The notes: a model not told the origin generated them from the sequence alone. Positions 1 to 8,513 are shown, counted from the stretch's first letter. The stretch: 64,000 nucleotides of DNA from Hyphomicrobiales bacterium (GCA_009377755.1 WHTM01000007.1:99667-163666); one strand, 5' to 3'. Made by a program: numbers and translations.

Positions 1-765
1 AATGAACGGCGCAGTGGAAAAATAGGCGCTCGTTCGCGCTGCGCCGAGGTGACGTAGTGCGAGGATGAAGAGCGCGAGGCTAACCCCGTAGCCGAAGAAT
101 CCGACGATCCCGGACAGGAGGCCGGACAATCCATCAGGCAACGCTCCACCAGCCCATAGCCCGAGGGCAAGATTGATAGGTCCGGCCACGAGTCCCCTCC
201 ATTGGACGATCTGGAGCGGATCGGCGAGCGAGACTTTGCGGGTCAGATTGTTGTCGAGACCCCAGGTCAGGCAGGCGCCGACGATTGCGGCCGGACCGAA
301 CAAAGCCGCCAGCGACGGCGCGCCGGACCACGACAGGATCGCCGCGCCGAGGAGCAACAGGACCATGCCGGCGGCGATGCGCCGATCGAAATTCTCCCCG
401 AATACGAACCAGGCCAGCAGCACCGTCGCCGTCCCCTCCAAGGTCAGCAGCAACGAGGCGGTGGCGGCATCCGTCGACGCCAGTCCGATCATCAGCAAGA
501 GCGGGCCGACGATGCCTCCGGCTGCGATCGCGCCCGCCAGCCACGGCACATCCGCGCGCCGCAGCGTTCCTTCCGCCGCATCAGCCGAGCGGAAGATGCC
601 TGCCGGGAGATGCCGCAGCAGCGCCACCCCGATGCCAGCTCCGCAGTATAGCAGGCCGGCGAGCACGGCGGGATGGATGACGCCGACAAGCATCTTCGCC
701 GCCGGCGTCGACGCGCCGAACAATGCCGCGGACGCGAACGCGTAGATGATGGCGGTCCGGTTCAT
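1..765 (-). CDS. EamA/DMT-family permease, C-terminus outside the window
   Basis: Inner-membrane permease of the drug/metabolite transporter superfamily (EamA type). The substrate cannot be read from the sequence. The ATG at 765 opens with MNRTAIIYAFASAALFGAS and the frame stays open without a stop to base 1, giving 255 codons, so the gene is cut by the window edge. Several hydrophobic helices are visible in two similar halves, with a typical short charged loop (FGENFDRR) near the middle of the first repeat. The start is preceded by a purine-rich stretch (reading AGTCTCCTGGC on the coding strand) rather than a strong Shine-Dalgarno site. It is divergent from the NicO remnant at 819. Family assignment is by helix pattern and motif resemblance. 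Confidence 0.85.
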   Translation of the reverse strand, partial: MNRTAIIYAFASAALFGASTPAAKMLVGVIHPAVLAGLLYCGAGIGVALLRHLPAGIFRSADAAEGTLRRADVPWLAGAIAAGGIVGPLLLMIGLASTDAATASLLLTLEGTATVLLAWFVFGENFDRRIAAGMVLLLLGAAILSWSGAPSLAALFGPAAIVGACLTWGLDNNLTRKVSLADPLQIVQWRGLVAGPINLALGLWAGGALPDGLSGLLSGIVGFFGYGVSLALFILALRHLGAARTSAYFSTAPFI

Positions 766-818
766 GCCAGGAGACTAGCGCAGATGCCGCTCGACGGCGA
801 CCGTCAACAGGATTCGGA

Positions 819-1001
819 GTGATGTGGGACTCGCTGCTTGCCACGTTGGGCGGTCTGCAACGCGGAACTATCGCTGGCCTCGCCGTCGAATCGCGCGCCG
901 GCGGGGCAGCGGCGGCCGCTTTTACGTTCATGCTCGGCGCCGTGCACGCGCTCGCGCCGGGACACGGCAAGACGGCGTCCAAGGCACTGCGGGCATGGTG
1001 A
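819..1001 (+). pseudogene. Remnant of a NicO/RcnA-type nickel-cobalt exporter
   Basis: A 60-codon open frame contains FTFMLGAVHALAPGHGKT, which closely resembles the conserved HAL-PGHGK segment of the NicO/RcnA nickel-cobalt efflux family, a motif that normally lies in an early membrane helix. The reading frame stops shortly after it, and no continuation of the family (second histidine-containing helix pair, remaining membrane segments) is visible downstream in any frame. I therefore call it a decayed fragment rather than a functional exporter. The possible start is GTG-ATG at 819-824. It lies between the divergent EamA gene and the carboxypeptidase gene, which is itself frameshifted. Confidence 0.6.
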
Positions 1002-1075
1002 TCGTGGTTGTCGCGTTCCATTCGACCTGGGCGAGCATGAGACAAGGCGATGTCGTAAAGCGACTGCGCGATCGA

Positions 1076-1251
1076 TTAACCTTTACGATCCGTCCTTAAC
1101 CTTTCAGAGAGCATTCCGTTGCATTAACGGCATTGGAATCGGAATCGGGTGGTCCGCGCACGCTCACTGCCGACGGATCGAGTCGATGCCTCACACGTCG
1201 TGACGGCGACTCTCCCCGAATTCCCAATGGCGCCGGGCGCTGTTGGGATTC
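1076..1251. promoter_or_regulatory. GANTC and TTAAC cluster upstream of the carboxypeptidase gene
   Basis: Four GANTC sites (1136-1140, 1142-1146, 1208-1212, 1247-1251) and three TTAAC motifs (1076, 1096, 1124) fall within 176 bases upstream of the cell-wall carboxypeptidase. GANTC is the CcrM methylation site and TTAA half-sites are the CtrA binding element in alphaproteobacteria. The TTAA motifs here do not have the classical 7-base spacing, so CtrA binding is doubtful. The cluster suggests cell-cycle-linked control but does not prove it. Confidence 0.3.
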
Positions 1252-1272
1252 CGTGTCCCCACGAGGCCCAGA

Positions 1273-2516
1273 ATGTTGTCGTACGCAAGCGTTCGCAGCA
1301 TTTCGCTTCTTCGTATCGTCGCCACCTGCGTCATCGTGCTGGCCGTGATTGCCTTGAGCGTCGGCGACGCCGACGCGCGGCGCAAGAAAAAGCGCATCGG
1401 CCACGGCAAACCACCGCCGTTCTCGCACATCGTGCTCGACGCGAAGACCGGCAAAGCGCTCGAAGCCTTCAAGGCGGACGAGCGTCGCTTTCCCGCGTCA
1501 CTGACCAAGGTGATGACGCTGTACCTGCTGTTCGAGCAGATGGAGACGGGGAACCTCAAACTCAATTCGCCCTGAAGGTCTCAAAGCATGCAGCGTCGCG
1601 GCCGCCGACCAAGCTCAGGCTGCACCCCGACAGCACCATCTGGGTCGAAGACGCGATCAAGGCGCTGGTCACCATGTCCGCCAATGACGTGGCAGCGGTC
1701 GTCGCCGAAGCGATCGGCGGCAGCGAACGCGAATTCGCCAGGATGATGACCAGCAAGGCGCACTCGCTCGGCATGAGCCGCACCGTCTACGCCAATGCCT
1801 CCGGTCTGCCGGACCCGCGGCAAGTGACGACGGCGCGCGACCAGGCGATCCTCGGGCGCGCGGTCCAGTGGCACTTCCCGCGCCACTACGGATATTTCGC
1901 GACCAACCGGTTCAATTTTCGGGGGCGCGAGATCCGCACGCACAATCGCCTGCTGGGCCAGGTCGAGGGCGTCGACGGCATCAAGACCGGCTACATTCGC
2001 GCCTCCGGCTTCAATCTTGTGACCTCGGTGCACCGCGACGGCCGTCACATCGTCGCCGTGGTGATCGGCGGCCGCACCAGCCGCACACGCGACGCCTTCA
2101 TGCGCAAGTTGATTCGCGAATACATCGACGACGCCTCGCCGGTGCACACGGCCGGGCCGCGTTCGAACGACGCCGGCGCACCCGATGCCGGCGACGGGCC
2201 GCCTAAGGTCCTGGCGGCCGCCGCCGCTGCGGATCAGCACGACGTCGCGAATCCCTCGCCGGCGTCCCAGACCACGCCGTCCCCGTCGGGCGACCGCGTG
2301 ATCGTGCCGGCGAATGCATCGGTCGGCCGCACCGCTGCGCGGAATTCGCAGAACGCCGACACGATGGCCGCCCTGGCGTGGCGTGAATTGCGGGCCTTCC
2401 CGGCGTGGTTTCCCTACGTCCTGGTCGCTTTCATCGGCTGCGCCGGTTCCTTGCTGTCCGCCTTTTTTACGGTGCTCCTGGTGCGATGGCGGCGGCGGTT
2501 GCCACAAACGGCTTGA
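1273..2516 (+). pseudogene. D-alanyl-D-alanine carboxypeptidase (peptidase S11), frameshifted
   Basis: Penicillin-binding-protein-type serine peptidase that trims peptidoglycan stem peptides in the periplasm. The ATG at 1273 begins a signal-anchor-like N-terminus. The catalytic SxxK motif (SLTK, Ser about residue 76) is in this first frame, which ends at TGA 1573-1575. The remainder continues in another frame from about 1567: KVSKHAASRPPTKL, then the SxN motif (SAN, about 1678) and KTG (about 1985), to the stop at 2516. Adding one base near 1566-1572 would restore a continuous protein of about 414 residues. All catalytic motifs are intact, so either this is a recent inactivation or a sequencing error. 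The C-terminus carries a predicted membrane helix (about 2395-2500) instead of an obvious PBP5-type C-terminal domain. Confidence 0.85.
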
Positions 2517-2530
2517 CCCGTAACGATGGT

Positions 2531-2564
2531 CATGCGGTGGTCGTAATGCTAAGACCACCGCATG
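2531..2564 (+). promoter_or_regulatory. Perfect 12-bp hairpin whose 3' arm contains the next start codon
   Basis: CATGCGGTGGTC at 2531-2542 is exactly complementary to GACCACCGCATG at 2553-2564, with a 10-base loop. The 3' arm ends at the ATG (2562-2564) of the HIG1 gene. In RNA this would bury the start codon and part of the translation-initiation region. There is no run of T after it, so it does not look like an intrinsic terminator of the carboxypeptidase gene. Confidence 0.6.
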
Positions 2565-2753
2565 TCGTTCTCCTCTCATTGGGTGGTCACGATCGCGATC
2601 GGCGCCGTCGCCGTTGTGCTGGTGCTCGGCCTCATCAATATGATGCGGGGCGGCTCGCCAAATACCTCGCAGAAGCTGATGCGGCTGCGGGTGCTGCTGC
2701 AGTTTGTCGCCATCGTCATCATCATGGCGGCGATCTGGGCGATGGGCGGTTAG
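2562..2753 (+). CDS. HIG1-domain twin-transmembrane protein
   Basis: Small integral membrane protein of 63 residues with two hydrophobic helices (about residues 8-27 and 45-62) joined by a basic linker containing QKLMRLRVLLQ. This is the pattern of bacterial HIG1-type proteins, whose mitochondrial relatives bind respiratory complexes. The cellular role in bacteria is not firmly known. The gene ends 11 bases before the PduO-type adenosyltransferase gene, an arrangement I have seen repeatedly in alphaproteobacteria, so the two are probably co-transcribed. Its ATG lies in the 3' arm of a 12-bp perfect hairpin, which may restrain translation. Confidence 0.8.
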   Translation: MSFSSHWVVTIAIGAVAVVLVLGLINMMRGGSPNTSQKLMRLRVLLQFVAIVIIMAAIWAMGG

Positions 2754-2764
2754 TGAGGGCGCGC

Positions 2765-3343
2765 ATGGTTGTCCTCAACAAGATTTACACCCGTACCGGC
2801 GACGACGGCACCACCGCGCTCGGCACCGGCGAGAGGCGGCCGAAATACGACCTGCGCATCGCCGCCTACGGCACCATCGACGAGCTCAATGCGGCGATCG
2901 GGCTGGCGCGCCTGCATACGGCGGCCAATGCCGATCTCGACGCCATGCTGGTGCGCATCCAGAACGATCTGTTCGACCTCGGTGCCGACCTTTGCACGCC
3001 GGAGCGTCCCGACAAGCCGGCGCGCGAACGTCTGCGCCTGGTGGAGACGCAGGCGACGCGGCTCGAGCAGGAGATCGACCGGCTGAATGCCGAGCTTGCG
3101 CCGCTCACCTCATTCGTGCTGCCGGGTGGAACGCCGGCGGCGGCGCACCTGCATCTCGCGCGTACTATGTGCCGCCGCGCCGAGCGGATGATCGTCGAGC
3201 TTGCCGCTAAGCCTGACGAGAGCGTGTCGGCGGCGGTGGTCAAATACGTCAACCGCCTGTCCGATTTCCTGTTCGTCGCCGGCCGCCATGTCAACGGTAA
3301 GGGCAGCGGCGACGTGCTCTGGGTGCCTGGGCAGAATCGTTAG
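2765..3343 (+). CDS. PduO-type ATP:cob(I)alamin adenosyltransferase
   Basis: Cytosolic enzyme that transfers the adenosyl group of ATP to cob(I)alamin to make coenzyme B12. The 192-residue length is typical of the PduO type. The N-terminal signature KIYTRTGDDGTTALGTGERR matches the ATP-binding loop. The helical core retains YGTIDELNAAIG, a downstream Arg-rich helix (LHLARTMCRRAERM) and the NRLSDFLFVAGR motif near the C-terminus. It follows the HIG1 gene by 11 bases and is probably in the same transcript. It could serve methylmalonyl-CoA mutase or ribonucleotide reductase; neither is in this window. Confidence 0.93.
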   Translation: MVVLNKIYTRTGDDGTTALGTGERRPKYDLRIAAYGTIDELNAAIGLARLHTAANADLDAMLVRIQNDLFDLGADLCTPERPDKPARERLRLVETQATRLEQEIDRLNAELAPLTSFVLPGGTPAAAHLHLARTMCRRAERMIVELAAKPDESVSAAVVKYVNRLSDFLFVAGRHVNGKGSGDVLWVPGQNR

Positions 3344-3408
3344 ACGCACGGTTCAGTGCGAATCGGTCATATTGCCCGTCGAACCTCCGGCTCACCCTCG
3401 AACCCAGA

Positions 3409-4287
3409 ATGCGCTCCGTCATCACTTTTTCCAGTCGCGCGGCAGGCATCGTCGCGTTGGCGCTGCTGCTGGGCTTCGCGTCGGCGCAGACGCAGCCGGC
3501 GGCGCAAGGACCGGCCGCAGCCGGAGTCCATGTTCCAGGCTTCTGGGATCCCCGACGACGCCCAGAGCGCCCGGACCTGTCGCGCGTCACGGCGATCCGG
3601 TTCCTCACGGAGATTGACTATCCCCCGTTCAACTATGCCGGCCCGGACGCCAACCCGGCGGGCTTCAACGTCGATATCGCGCGGCTGATCTGTGAGGAGA
3701 TCAAGGCGACCTGCACCATCCAGATGCGTCGGTTCGATACGCTCCTCGACGCGCTCGACCAGAACCGCGGCGATGCCGTGATCGCGTCGATCGCCGTGAC
3801 CCCGCAGGCCCGCCAGCGCGCCGATTTCACCGACCCATATTACCGTGCGCCGGCGCGCTTCGCTGCCCGCAAGGACACCAAGATCGACGAGGTTGAGCCG
3901 GAGAATCTCGAGGGCAAGAAGGTCGCCGTGGTCGCCGGCACCGTGCACGAATCCTATCTGCGCACCTTGTTCACGGAAGCAGAGCTGCGCCCCTATCCGA
4001 CCAACGAGGCCGCCCGAGCAGCGCTGCGCGCGGGCGAGGTCGACCTGCTGTTTGGCGACGGCATCTCGCTGGCGTTCTGGCTCAACGGTACGGATTCGGC
4101 AGGCTGCTGCGCGTTCCGCGGCGGGCCATTCCTGGAGAGCCGTTATTTCGGTGAAGGCGTCGGCATTGCGGTTCGGCGCGGCAACGACGCCCTACGGCAG
4201 GCGCTCAACTGGGCGCTGTTCCGCCTGTGGGAGACTGGCCGGTTCACCGACCTGTGGCTGCGCTACTTCCCGGTCAGCCCATTCTGA
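3409..4287 (+). CDS. Periplasmic solute-binding protein, amino-acid type (SBP_bac_3)
   Basis: Type 2 periplasmic binding protein of the polar-amino-acid family, 292 residues. A signal peptide is visible (basic MRSVITFSSR, then a hydrophobic core ending at FASAQ, about residue 25). The mature part shows the usual order: LTEIDYPPFNY, GFNVDIARLICEEI, a helix with the RFDTLLDALDQNRGDAVIAS strand, and the FTDPYYRAPARFA hinge. The second lobe carries KVAVVAGTVHESYL and DLLFGDG. No permease or ATPase gene adjoins it, so it is an orphan component or works with a distant transporter or sensor. A Cys pair (GCC, about residue 231) in the second lobe is unusual. Confidence 0.85.
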   Translation: MRSVITFSSRAAGIVALALLLGFASAQTQPAAQGPAAAGVHVPGFWDPRRRPERPDLSRVTAIRFLTEIDYPPFNYAGPDANPAGFNVDIARLICEEIKATCTIQMRRFDTLLDALDQNRGDAVIASIAVTPQARQRADFTDPYYRAPARFAARKDTKIDEVEPENLEGKKVAVVAGTVHESYLRTLFTEAELRPYPTNEAARAALRAGEVDLLFGDGISLAFWLNGTDSAGCCAFRGGPFLESRYFGEGVGIAVRRGNDALRQALNWALFRLWETGRFTDLWLRYFPVSPF

Positions 4288-4427
4288 CGCCAGCGAGGAC
4301 TACCCAACGCACGTTTCGTCGCCTAACGTGCCCGCCGAAGCGGTGCGGGATCGAAATGGCGCGCAAGGCGAACGCGATCGATTTCTGGCACGCGGCGGCG
4401 CCGATACCGCCGCGGTAGCGAGGGCAT

Positions 4428-4685
4428 TTGCGGACGGCTGCATTCATCCTGATTGCTTTGCAGACTGCGATCGTGGCCATCGTCATCTATGGCGCGGCGA
4501 CCTCGCGTTCGGACGCCGCCGGCAACGCAATGGCGGAGGCCTATGCGATCATCGCGGCGGCCGTATTCATCGTGTTTGCGTTGCCGGCACTAATCGTGGC
4601 GCTCGTCACACGCCAGGAGTGGCTCGCCTTGACGCTGTCATTGATCGGAGCCGTCGGGTTCGGGGCGCTCATGGCCGTCTTGTAA
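4428..4685 (+). CDS. Small membrane protein of unknown function
   Basis: An 85-residue frame starting at TTG 4428, preceded by a GAGGG-like ribosome binding site about 6 bases upstream. It is almost entirely hydrophobic with three helices (about residues 4-25, 37-60 and 66-84) and short loops (TSRSDAAG and VTRQEW). I do not recognise the family. It sits between the solute-binding protein and the LysRS gene, on the same strand as both. A TTG start and the lack of a known domain make this a tentative call, but the clean three-helix pattern supports a real gene. Confidence 0.55.
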   Translation: MRTAAFILIALQTAIVAIVIYGAATSRSDAAGNAMAEAYAIIAAAVFIVFALPALIVALVTRQEWLALTLSLIGAVGFGALMAVL

Positions 4686-4772
4686 CCGGTACCCACTTGC
4701 AATCCGCGCCGGACATCGGCACGACACGGCTGACGAATCTGGGCTAAGAATACCCAGCCGAATGAGTTCCGA

Positions 4773-6410
4773 ATGTCGCAAGCCGCTCCCCTCGAACCCG
4801 CCGACCTGCGCAGGCTCGCCGAACAGTCGAACGCCTGGCCGTTCGAGGAGGCGCGCAAGATCGTCGCGCGGCTGCGGCGGAAGCCGAAGAGCGAGGTCAT
4901 CTTCGAGACGGGCTACGGGCCGTCCGGCCTGCCGCATATCGGGACCTTCGGCGAGGTCGCGCGCACCACCATGGTGCGCCACGCCTTCCGGGTGCTCACC
5001 GACGACCGCGTCAAGACCCGGCTGATCGCGTTCTCCGACGACATGGATGGCCTGCGCAAGGTGCCGGACAACATCCCCAACAAGGAGCTGGTCGCCGCGC
5101 ATCTCGGCAAGCCGTTGACGCGGGTGCCCGACCCGTTCGGCACCCATCCGAGCTTCGGTGCGCACAACAATGCGCGGCTGCGCGCCTTCCTCGACCAGTT
5201 CGGCTTCGAGTACGAATTCCTGTCCTCGACCGACTGCTATACATCCGGGCGCTTCGATGCGGCCCTCATCAAGGTGCTCGAACGCTTCGATGCGGTGATG
5301 GCGATTATGCTGCCGTCGCTGCGCGAGGAGCGGGCGCAGACCTACTCGCCGTTTCTGCCGCTCGATCCGGACACAGGCATCGTGCTGCAGGTTCCGGTGA
5401 TCGCGCACGACGCCAGGGCCGGCACCATCACCTACGAACACCCCGAGACCAAGGCGCCGGTCACCGCGCATGTCACCGGCGGGCGCTGCAAGCTGCAATG
5501 GAAACCGGACTGGGCGATGCGCTGGGTGGCTCTCGGCGTCGATTACGAGATGGCCGGCAAGGATCTGATCGACTCAGTGAAGCTCTCCGGCGAAATCTGC
5601 CGCGCGCTCGGCGCCGCGCCGCCGGAGGGCTTTAATTACGAGCTGTTCCTCGACGAGACCGGGCAGAAGATTTCCAAGTCGAAGGGCAACGGACTCACGA
5701 TCGAGGAATGGCTGCGCTACGCCAGTCCCGAGAGCCTGTCGCTGTTCATGTACCGCGAGCCGAAGGCGGCGAAGCGCCTCTACTTCGACGTCATCCCGCG
5801 GCATGTGGACGAGTACTATCAGTTCCTCGACGGCTATGGTCGCCAGGACGCCAAGCAGCGGCTTTCGAATCCGGTTTGGCACATCCATTCCGGCGCGCCG
5901 CCCAAGGCCGACATGCCGATTACCTTCGGCATGCTGTTGACCCTGGTGTCCTCATCGAATGCCGAGAATGCCGAGACGCTGTGGGGCTTTATTCAGCGCT
6001 ACCGCCCTGGCGTGACGCCGCAGACGCATCCGCAGCTCGACGCATTGGTCGGCTACGCGATCCATTACTTCCGCGACTTCGTGCTGCCGGAAAAGCGCTT
6101 CCGCGAGCCGACCGATGCCGAGCGCGCCGCGCTGATCGACCTGCGCGACGCGCTCTCGAACCTGCCGGCAGGTGCCAGCGCCGAGGACATCCAGGAGGTG
6201 GTCTACGAGGTCGGCCGGCGGCCGCCGTTCCTCGACGCCACCAAGAAGGCCAAGGACGGCAAGCCAGGCGTCTCGCTCGACTGGTTCAACCTGCTCTACC
6301 AGGTGCTGCTCGGCCAGGAGAAGGGGCCGCGCTTCGGCTCGTTCGCCGCGGTCTACGGCCTCGACAACACCATCGGCATGATCGACGGTGCGCTGGCGCG
6401 CAGTGCGTGA
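4773..6410 (+). CDS. lysK: Class I lysyl-tRNA synthetase
   Basis: Attaches lysine to tRNA-Lys in the cytosol. It belongs to the class I (archaeal-type) LysRS, unrelated to the class II enzyme of most bacteria but widespread in alphaproteobacteria. The Rossmann catalytic core carries the HIGH-type motif as [12 protein letters not shown] (about residues 50-61) and the KMSKS-type loop as KISKSKGNG (about residues 299-307). The C-terminal helical part has the anticodon-binding features expected, and the 545-residue length is typical. It is followed at once by an intergenic palindrome at 6420, so it is probably a single-gene unit or the end of a transcript. Confidence 0.95.
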   Translation: MSQAAPLEPADLRRLAEQSNAWPFEEARKIVARLRRKPKSEVIFETGYGPSGLPHIGTFGEVARTTMVRHAFRVLTDDRVKTRLIAFSDDMDGLRKVPDNIPNKELVAAHLGKPLTRVPDPFGTHPSFGAHNNARLRAFLDQFGFEYEFLSSTDCYTSGRFDAALIKVLERFDAVMAIMLPSLREERAQTYSPFLPLDPDTGIVLQVPVIAHDARAGTITYEHPETKAPVTAHVTGGRCKLQWKPDWAMRWVALGVDYEMAGKDLIDSVKLSGEICRALGAAPPEGFNYELFLDETGQKISKSKGNGLTIEEWLRYASPESLSLFMYREPKAAKRLYFDVIPRHVDEYYQFLDGYGRQDAKQRLSNPVWHIHSGAPPKADMPITFGMLLTLVSSSNAENAETLWGFIQRYRPGVTPQTHPQLDALVGYAIHYFRDFVLPEKRFREPTDAERAALIDLRDALSNLPAGASAEDIQEVVYEVGRRPPFLDATKKAKDGKPGVSLDWFNLLYQVLLGQEKGPRFGSFAAVYGLDNTIGMIDGALARSA

Positions 6411-6419
6411 GTCGCGCTG

Positions 6420-6552
6420 CGTGTCCCGGGCGCAGCGCGGGATGAAATCCTGCGCTGCAGACCCGGGACCGCGGTTGCCTGCCGGCGAGAAAAAGCGACC
6501 GGGTCCCGGATCAGCAATGCAGCATTGCATGCTGCATTGCGTCCGGGACACG
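6420..6552. repeat. Intergenic palindrome, GTGTCCCGGGCGCAG family, copy 1
   Basis: Long imperfect palindrome with outer ends CGTGTCCCGGGCGCAGCG and GCGTCCGGGACACG and an inner pair ACCCGGGACCGCGG / CCGGGTCCCGG. It fills the gap between lysK and the TSUP gene. Related copies lie at 28545, 32881, 44403, 51048 and 63341. Confidence 0.8.
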
Positions 6553-6570
6553 TGCGACAATCGCCGCGGC

Positions 6571-7317
6571 ATGACCCCCGCCGTCCTCGCCCTCATCGGC
6601 ACCACCATCGTCGTCTCCTCGTTCATCTCCGGCACCTTCGGCATGGCCGGCGGGATGGTGCTGCTCGGCGTGCTTCTGGTCTACTTCGACGTCGCCACCA
6701 CGATGATCGTGTTCTCGATCATCCAGTTCTTCGCCAACGGCTGGCGCGTGATGCTGTGGTGGCGCTTCGTGCGCTGGCCGATCTTCTGGTGGTACATGTT
6801 GGGCGCGCTTTTCGCCGCCGCGGCGCTGCGCGCTGTCGCCTATGTGCCGGACAAGGCGTTGGTCTATTTCCTGCTCGGCATCATGCCGTTCGCGGTCGAC
6901 CTTCTGCCGGCGCGGGCGCGGCCGAACATCGAATGGCGCGGCGTGCCGTTCCTGACCGGTGTCGGGACCACCATCATCCAGATTCTCGCCGGCGTCGGCG
7001 GGCTGTTCCTCGACCTTTTCTTCCAGAAGAGCTCGCTCGACCGCAAGACCACCATCGCCACGAAGGCGCCGACGCAGACTTTCAGCCATATTCTGCGCGG
7101 CGCGTATTTCGGCTCGTTCGGATCGGTCGACGGCCTCGGCGAGCCGGGCATGCTATGGATGCTCGCCGGCGCGGTCGTGCTGGCGGTGATCGGCGTGTCG
7201 CTGACGCCCTACGTGATCGAACGCATGAGCGACACGGGCTTCCGCCGCTGGACGCGCGCGATCATCATCGCGATCAGCCTCGTGTACCTGGCACGCGCGG
7301 CGTGGCTGTGGTGGTGA
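6571..7317 (+). CDS. TSUP-family permease (TauE/SafE type)
   Basis: Inner-membrane permease of 248 residues with about eight hydrophobic segments. The N-terminal half carries the TSUP-like FISGTFGMAGGMVLLGVLL segment, with the equivalent in the second half around GVGTTIIQILAGVGGLFLDL. Family members export sulfite, sulfoacetate or related organosulfur anions; the substrate here is unknown. The start at 6571 (ATGACCCCC) was chosen because everything upstream in the frame is the palindromic repeat. A second, unrelated-looking TauE/SafE gene lies at 20281-21207. The gene ends facing the S24-type repressor, with a 9-bp hairpin between them. Confidence 0.8.
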   Translation: MTPAVLALIGTTIVVSSFISGTFGMAGGMVLLGVLLVYFDVATTMIVFSIIQFFANGWRVMLWWRFVRWPIFWWYMLGALFAAAALRAVAYVPDKALVYFLLGIMPFAVDLLPARARPNIEWRGVPFLTGVGTTIIQILAGVGGLFLDLFFQKSSLDRKTTIATKAPTQTFSHILRGAYFGSFGSVDGLGEPGMLWMLAGAVVLAVIGVSLTPYVIERMSDTGFRRWTRAIIIAISLVYLARAAWLWW

Positions 7318-7335
7318 CAGCAATCAGTAATCGAC

Positions 7336-7363
7336 AATCAGGCGTCAGAGCCGTCGCCTGATT
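7336..7363. terminator. Hairpin between convergent genes
   Basis: AATCAGGCG (7336-7344) pairs perfectly with CGCCTGATT (7355-7363) across a 10-base loop, between the ends of the TSUP gene and the S24-type gene. No long U-tract follows on either strand, so termination is plausible but unproven. Confidence 0.45.
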
Positions 7364-7388
7364 ATTGACCTCTGATCACTGATTCCTG

Positions 7389-8045
7389 TCACTGGCTTGC
7401 CCAGACGATGCGCGCCATCCACAGCACGTCCTTAAGCGGCAGAGTGCGGTTCGGATGCGCGGGATTGAGCGATTGCAGTTCTATGCTTTTCGCGGTCTTG
7501 CGCTTGAGCTCCTTCACCGTCACCTCGCCGTCGCGAGATTTGACCACGACCCGGTCGCCGCGCCGCACCGGCGCCCCCGGGGAAACCACGATGACATCGC
7601 CGCGCCGATACGCCGGCTGCATGGAGTCCCCGGATATTTCCAGCGCATAGGCATGCTCGTCGGCGACCGCCGGGAAAGCGATCTCGTCCCAGCCCTTGCC
7701 GACCGGGAAACCGCCGTCGTCAAAGAAGCCGCCTGCGCCTGCTTCCGCGAAGCCGATCAGCGGAACCGCCCGCGGGGCGATCCGGCCGCTGTCCTGGATC
7801 AGGTCGACGAAGGTGTCGATCGTGGTCCCTGTGGCGGCGAGCGCCTTCGCCACCGACTCGGTCGACGGCCAGCGTGCCCGGCCGTCGGGTGTGATCCGCT
7901 TCGAGCGGTTGAAGGTGGTCGGATCGAGCCCGGCCTTCTTGGCCAGTCCCGAGGCGGACATTTCGGCGCGCGCCGCCAGGCGGTCGAGGGCGGTCCAAAT
8001 CTGTGCGTGGGTGAGCATAGGTTCACCGTCGTCGGACGTGTTCAA
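7389..8045 (-). CDS. HTH regulator with S24 (LexA/CI-type) peptidase domain
   Basis: Phage-repressor-like transcriptional regulator. The N-terminal region (about residues 10-75) is a helix-turn-helix of the type LAKKAGLDPTTFNRSKR. A hinge containing AGAGGFF is a candidate Ala-Gly autocleavage site. The C-terminal S24 fold has the nucleophile in EISGDSMQPAYRRGD and the general-base lysine in the VTVKELKR strand. Such proteins usually cleave themselves when RecA is activated or act as metabolite-responsive repressors. No phage genes adjoin it, so it looks like a domesticated chromosomal regulator. The start could be 8045 (MNTSDDGEP) or 8015 (MLTHAQIW), the latter being closer to the family's usual N-terminus. 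Confidence 0.85.
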   Translation of the reverse strand: MNTSDDGEPMLTHAQIWTALDRLAARAEMSASGLAKKAGLDPTTFNRSKRITPDGRARWPSTESVAKALAATGTTIDTFVDLIQDSGRIAPRAVPLIGFAEAGAGGFFDDGGFPVGKGWDEIAFPAVADEHAYALEISGDSMQPAYRRGDVIVVSPGAPVRRGDRVVVKSRDGEVTVKELKRKTAKSIELQSLNPAHPNRTLPLKDVLWMARIVWASQ

Positions 8046-8154
8046 TGGGCAACTATGACTATTGTCCGATAAATAGGAATTATAACCGTATTTGTTATCC
8101 AGTCCAGCAACCTTTTGCTGTAGCGGCCGTCTTGAACAATCTCTGCTGAGTTGG
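8046..8154. promoter_or_regulatory. AT-rich upstream region of the S24-type regulator
   Basis: This short AT-rich stretch contains the inverted repeat ATAAC-N7-GTTAT at 8082-8098, flanked by GGA and TCC. It is positioned where an autoregulatory operator for the S24-type repressor would lie. No other gene is visible here, and the assignment is only positional. Confidence 0.3.
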
Positions 8155-8483
8155 CTAGTGTCGCGATTTCGGAAGTTCGCTTGAGTTCGCAGCCTGCTCC
8201 GGAGCGAACTTCCGAATCATAGCGACACTAGCAACTTTATGAATCCAGTGTGGTTTTGGATTTGACGTTTCTGCGATGAGCCTGCCGCAACCAGGGCAGG
8301 AACTTCAAATCCACCACACTAGTGTCGCGATTTCGGAAGTTCGCTTGAATTTGCAGTTTGCTCCGGAGCGAACTTCCGAATCATAGCGACACTAGCAACT
8401 TTATGAATCCAGTGTGGTTTTGGAATTGACGTTCCTGCGATGAGCCTGCCGCAACGAGGGCAGGAACTTCAAATCCACCACAC
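8155..8483. repeat. Two tandem copies of a composite palindromic element
   Basis: Each copy of about 163 bases has two hairpin modules. Module 1 (8155-8231, 8319-8395) runs from CTAGTGTCGCGATTTCGG to CATAGCGACACTAG, with a strong inner pair GAAGTTCGCT / AGCGAACTTC. Module 2 (8247-8320, 8411-8483) runs from AGTGTGGTTTTGGA to TTCAAATCCACCACAC. The modules are joined by the constant linker CAACTTTATGAATC. A third copy is at 12808-12970. No gene lies in this stretch. Confidence 0.85.
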
Positions 8484-8513
8484 GAGGGTTATTTTGCGGG
8501 AGGCTCGCTGGGC

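Noticed and set aside
7389..8045. Prophage immunity region
   Set aside because: An S24-type repressor alone, without integrase, excision, replication or structural phage genes in either direction.
8155..8483. CRISPR-like array
   Set aside because: Only two tandem units of about 163 bases, themselves palindromic, with no short unique spacers and no cas genes.
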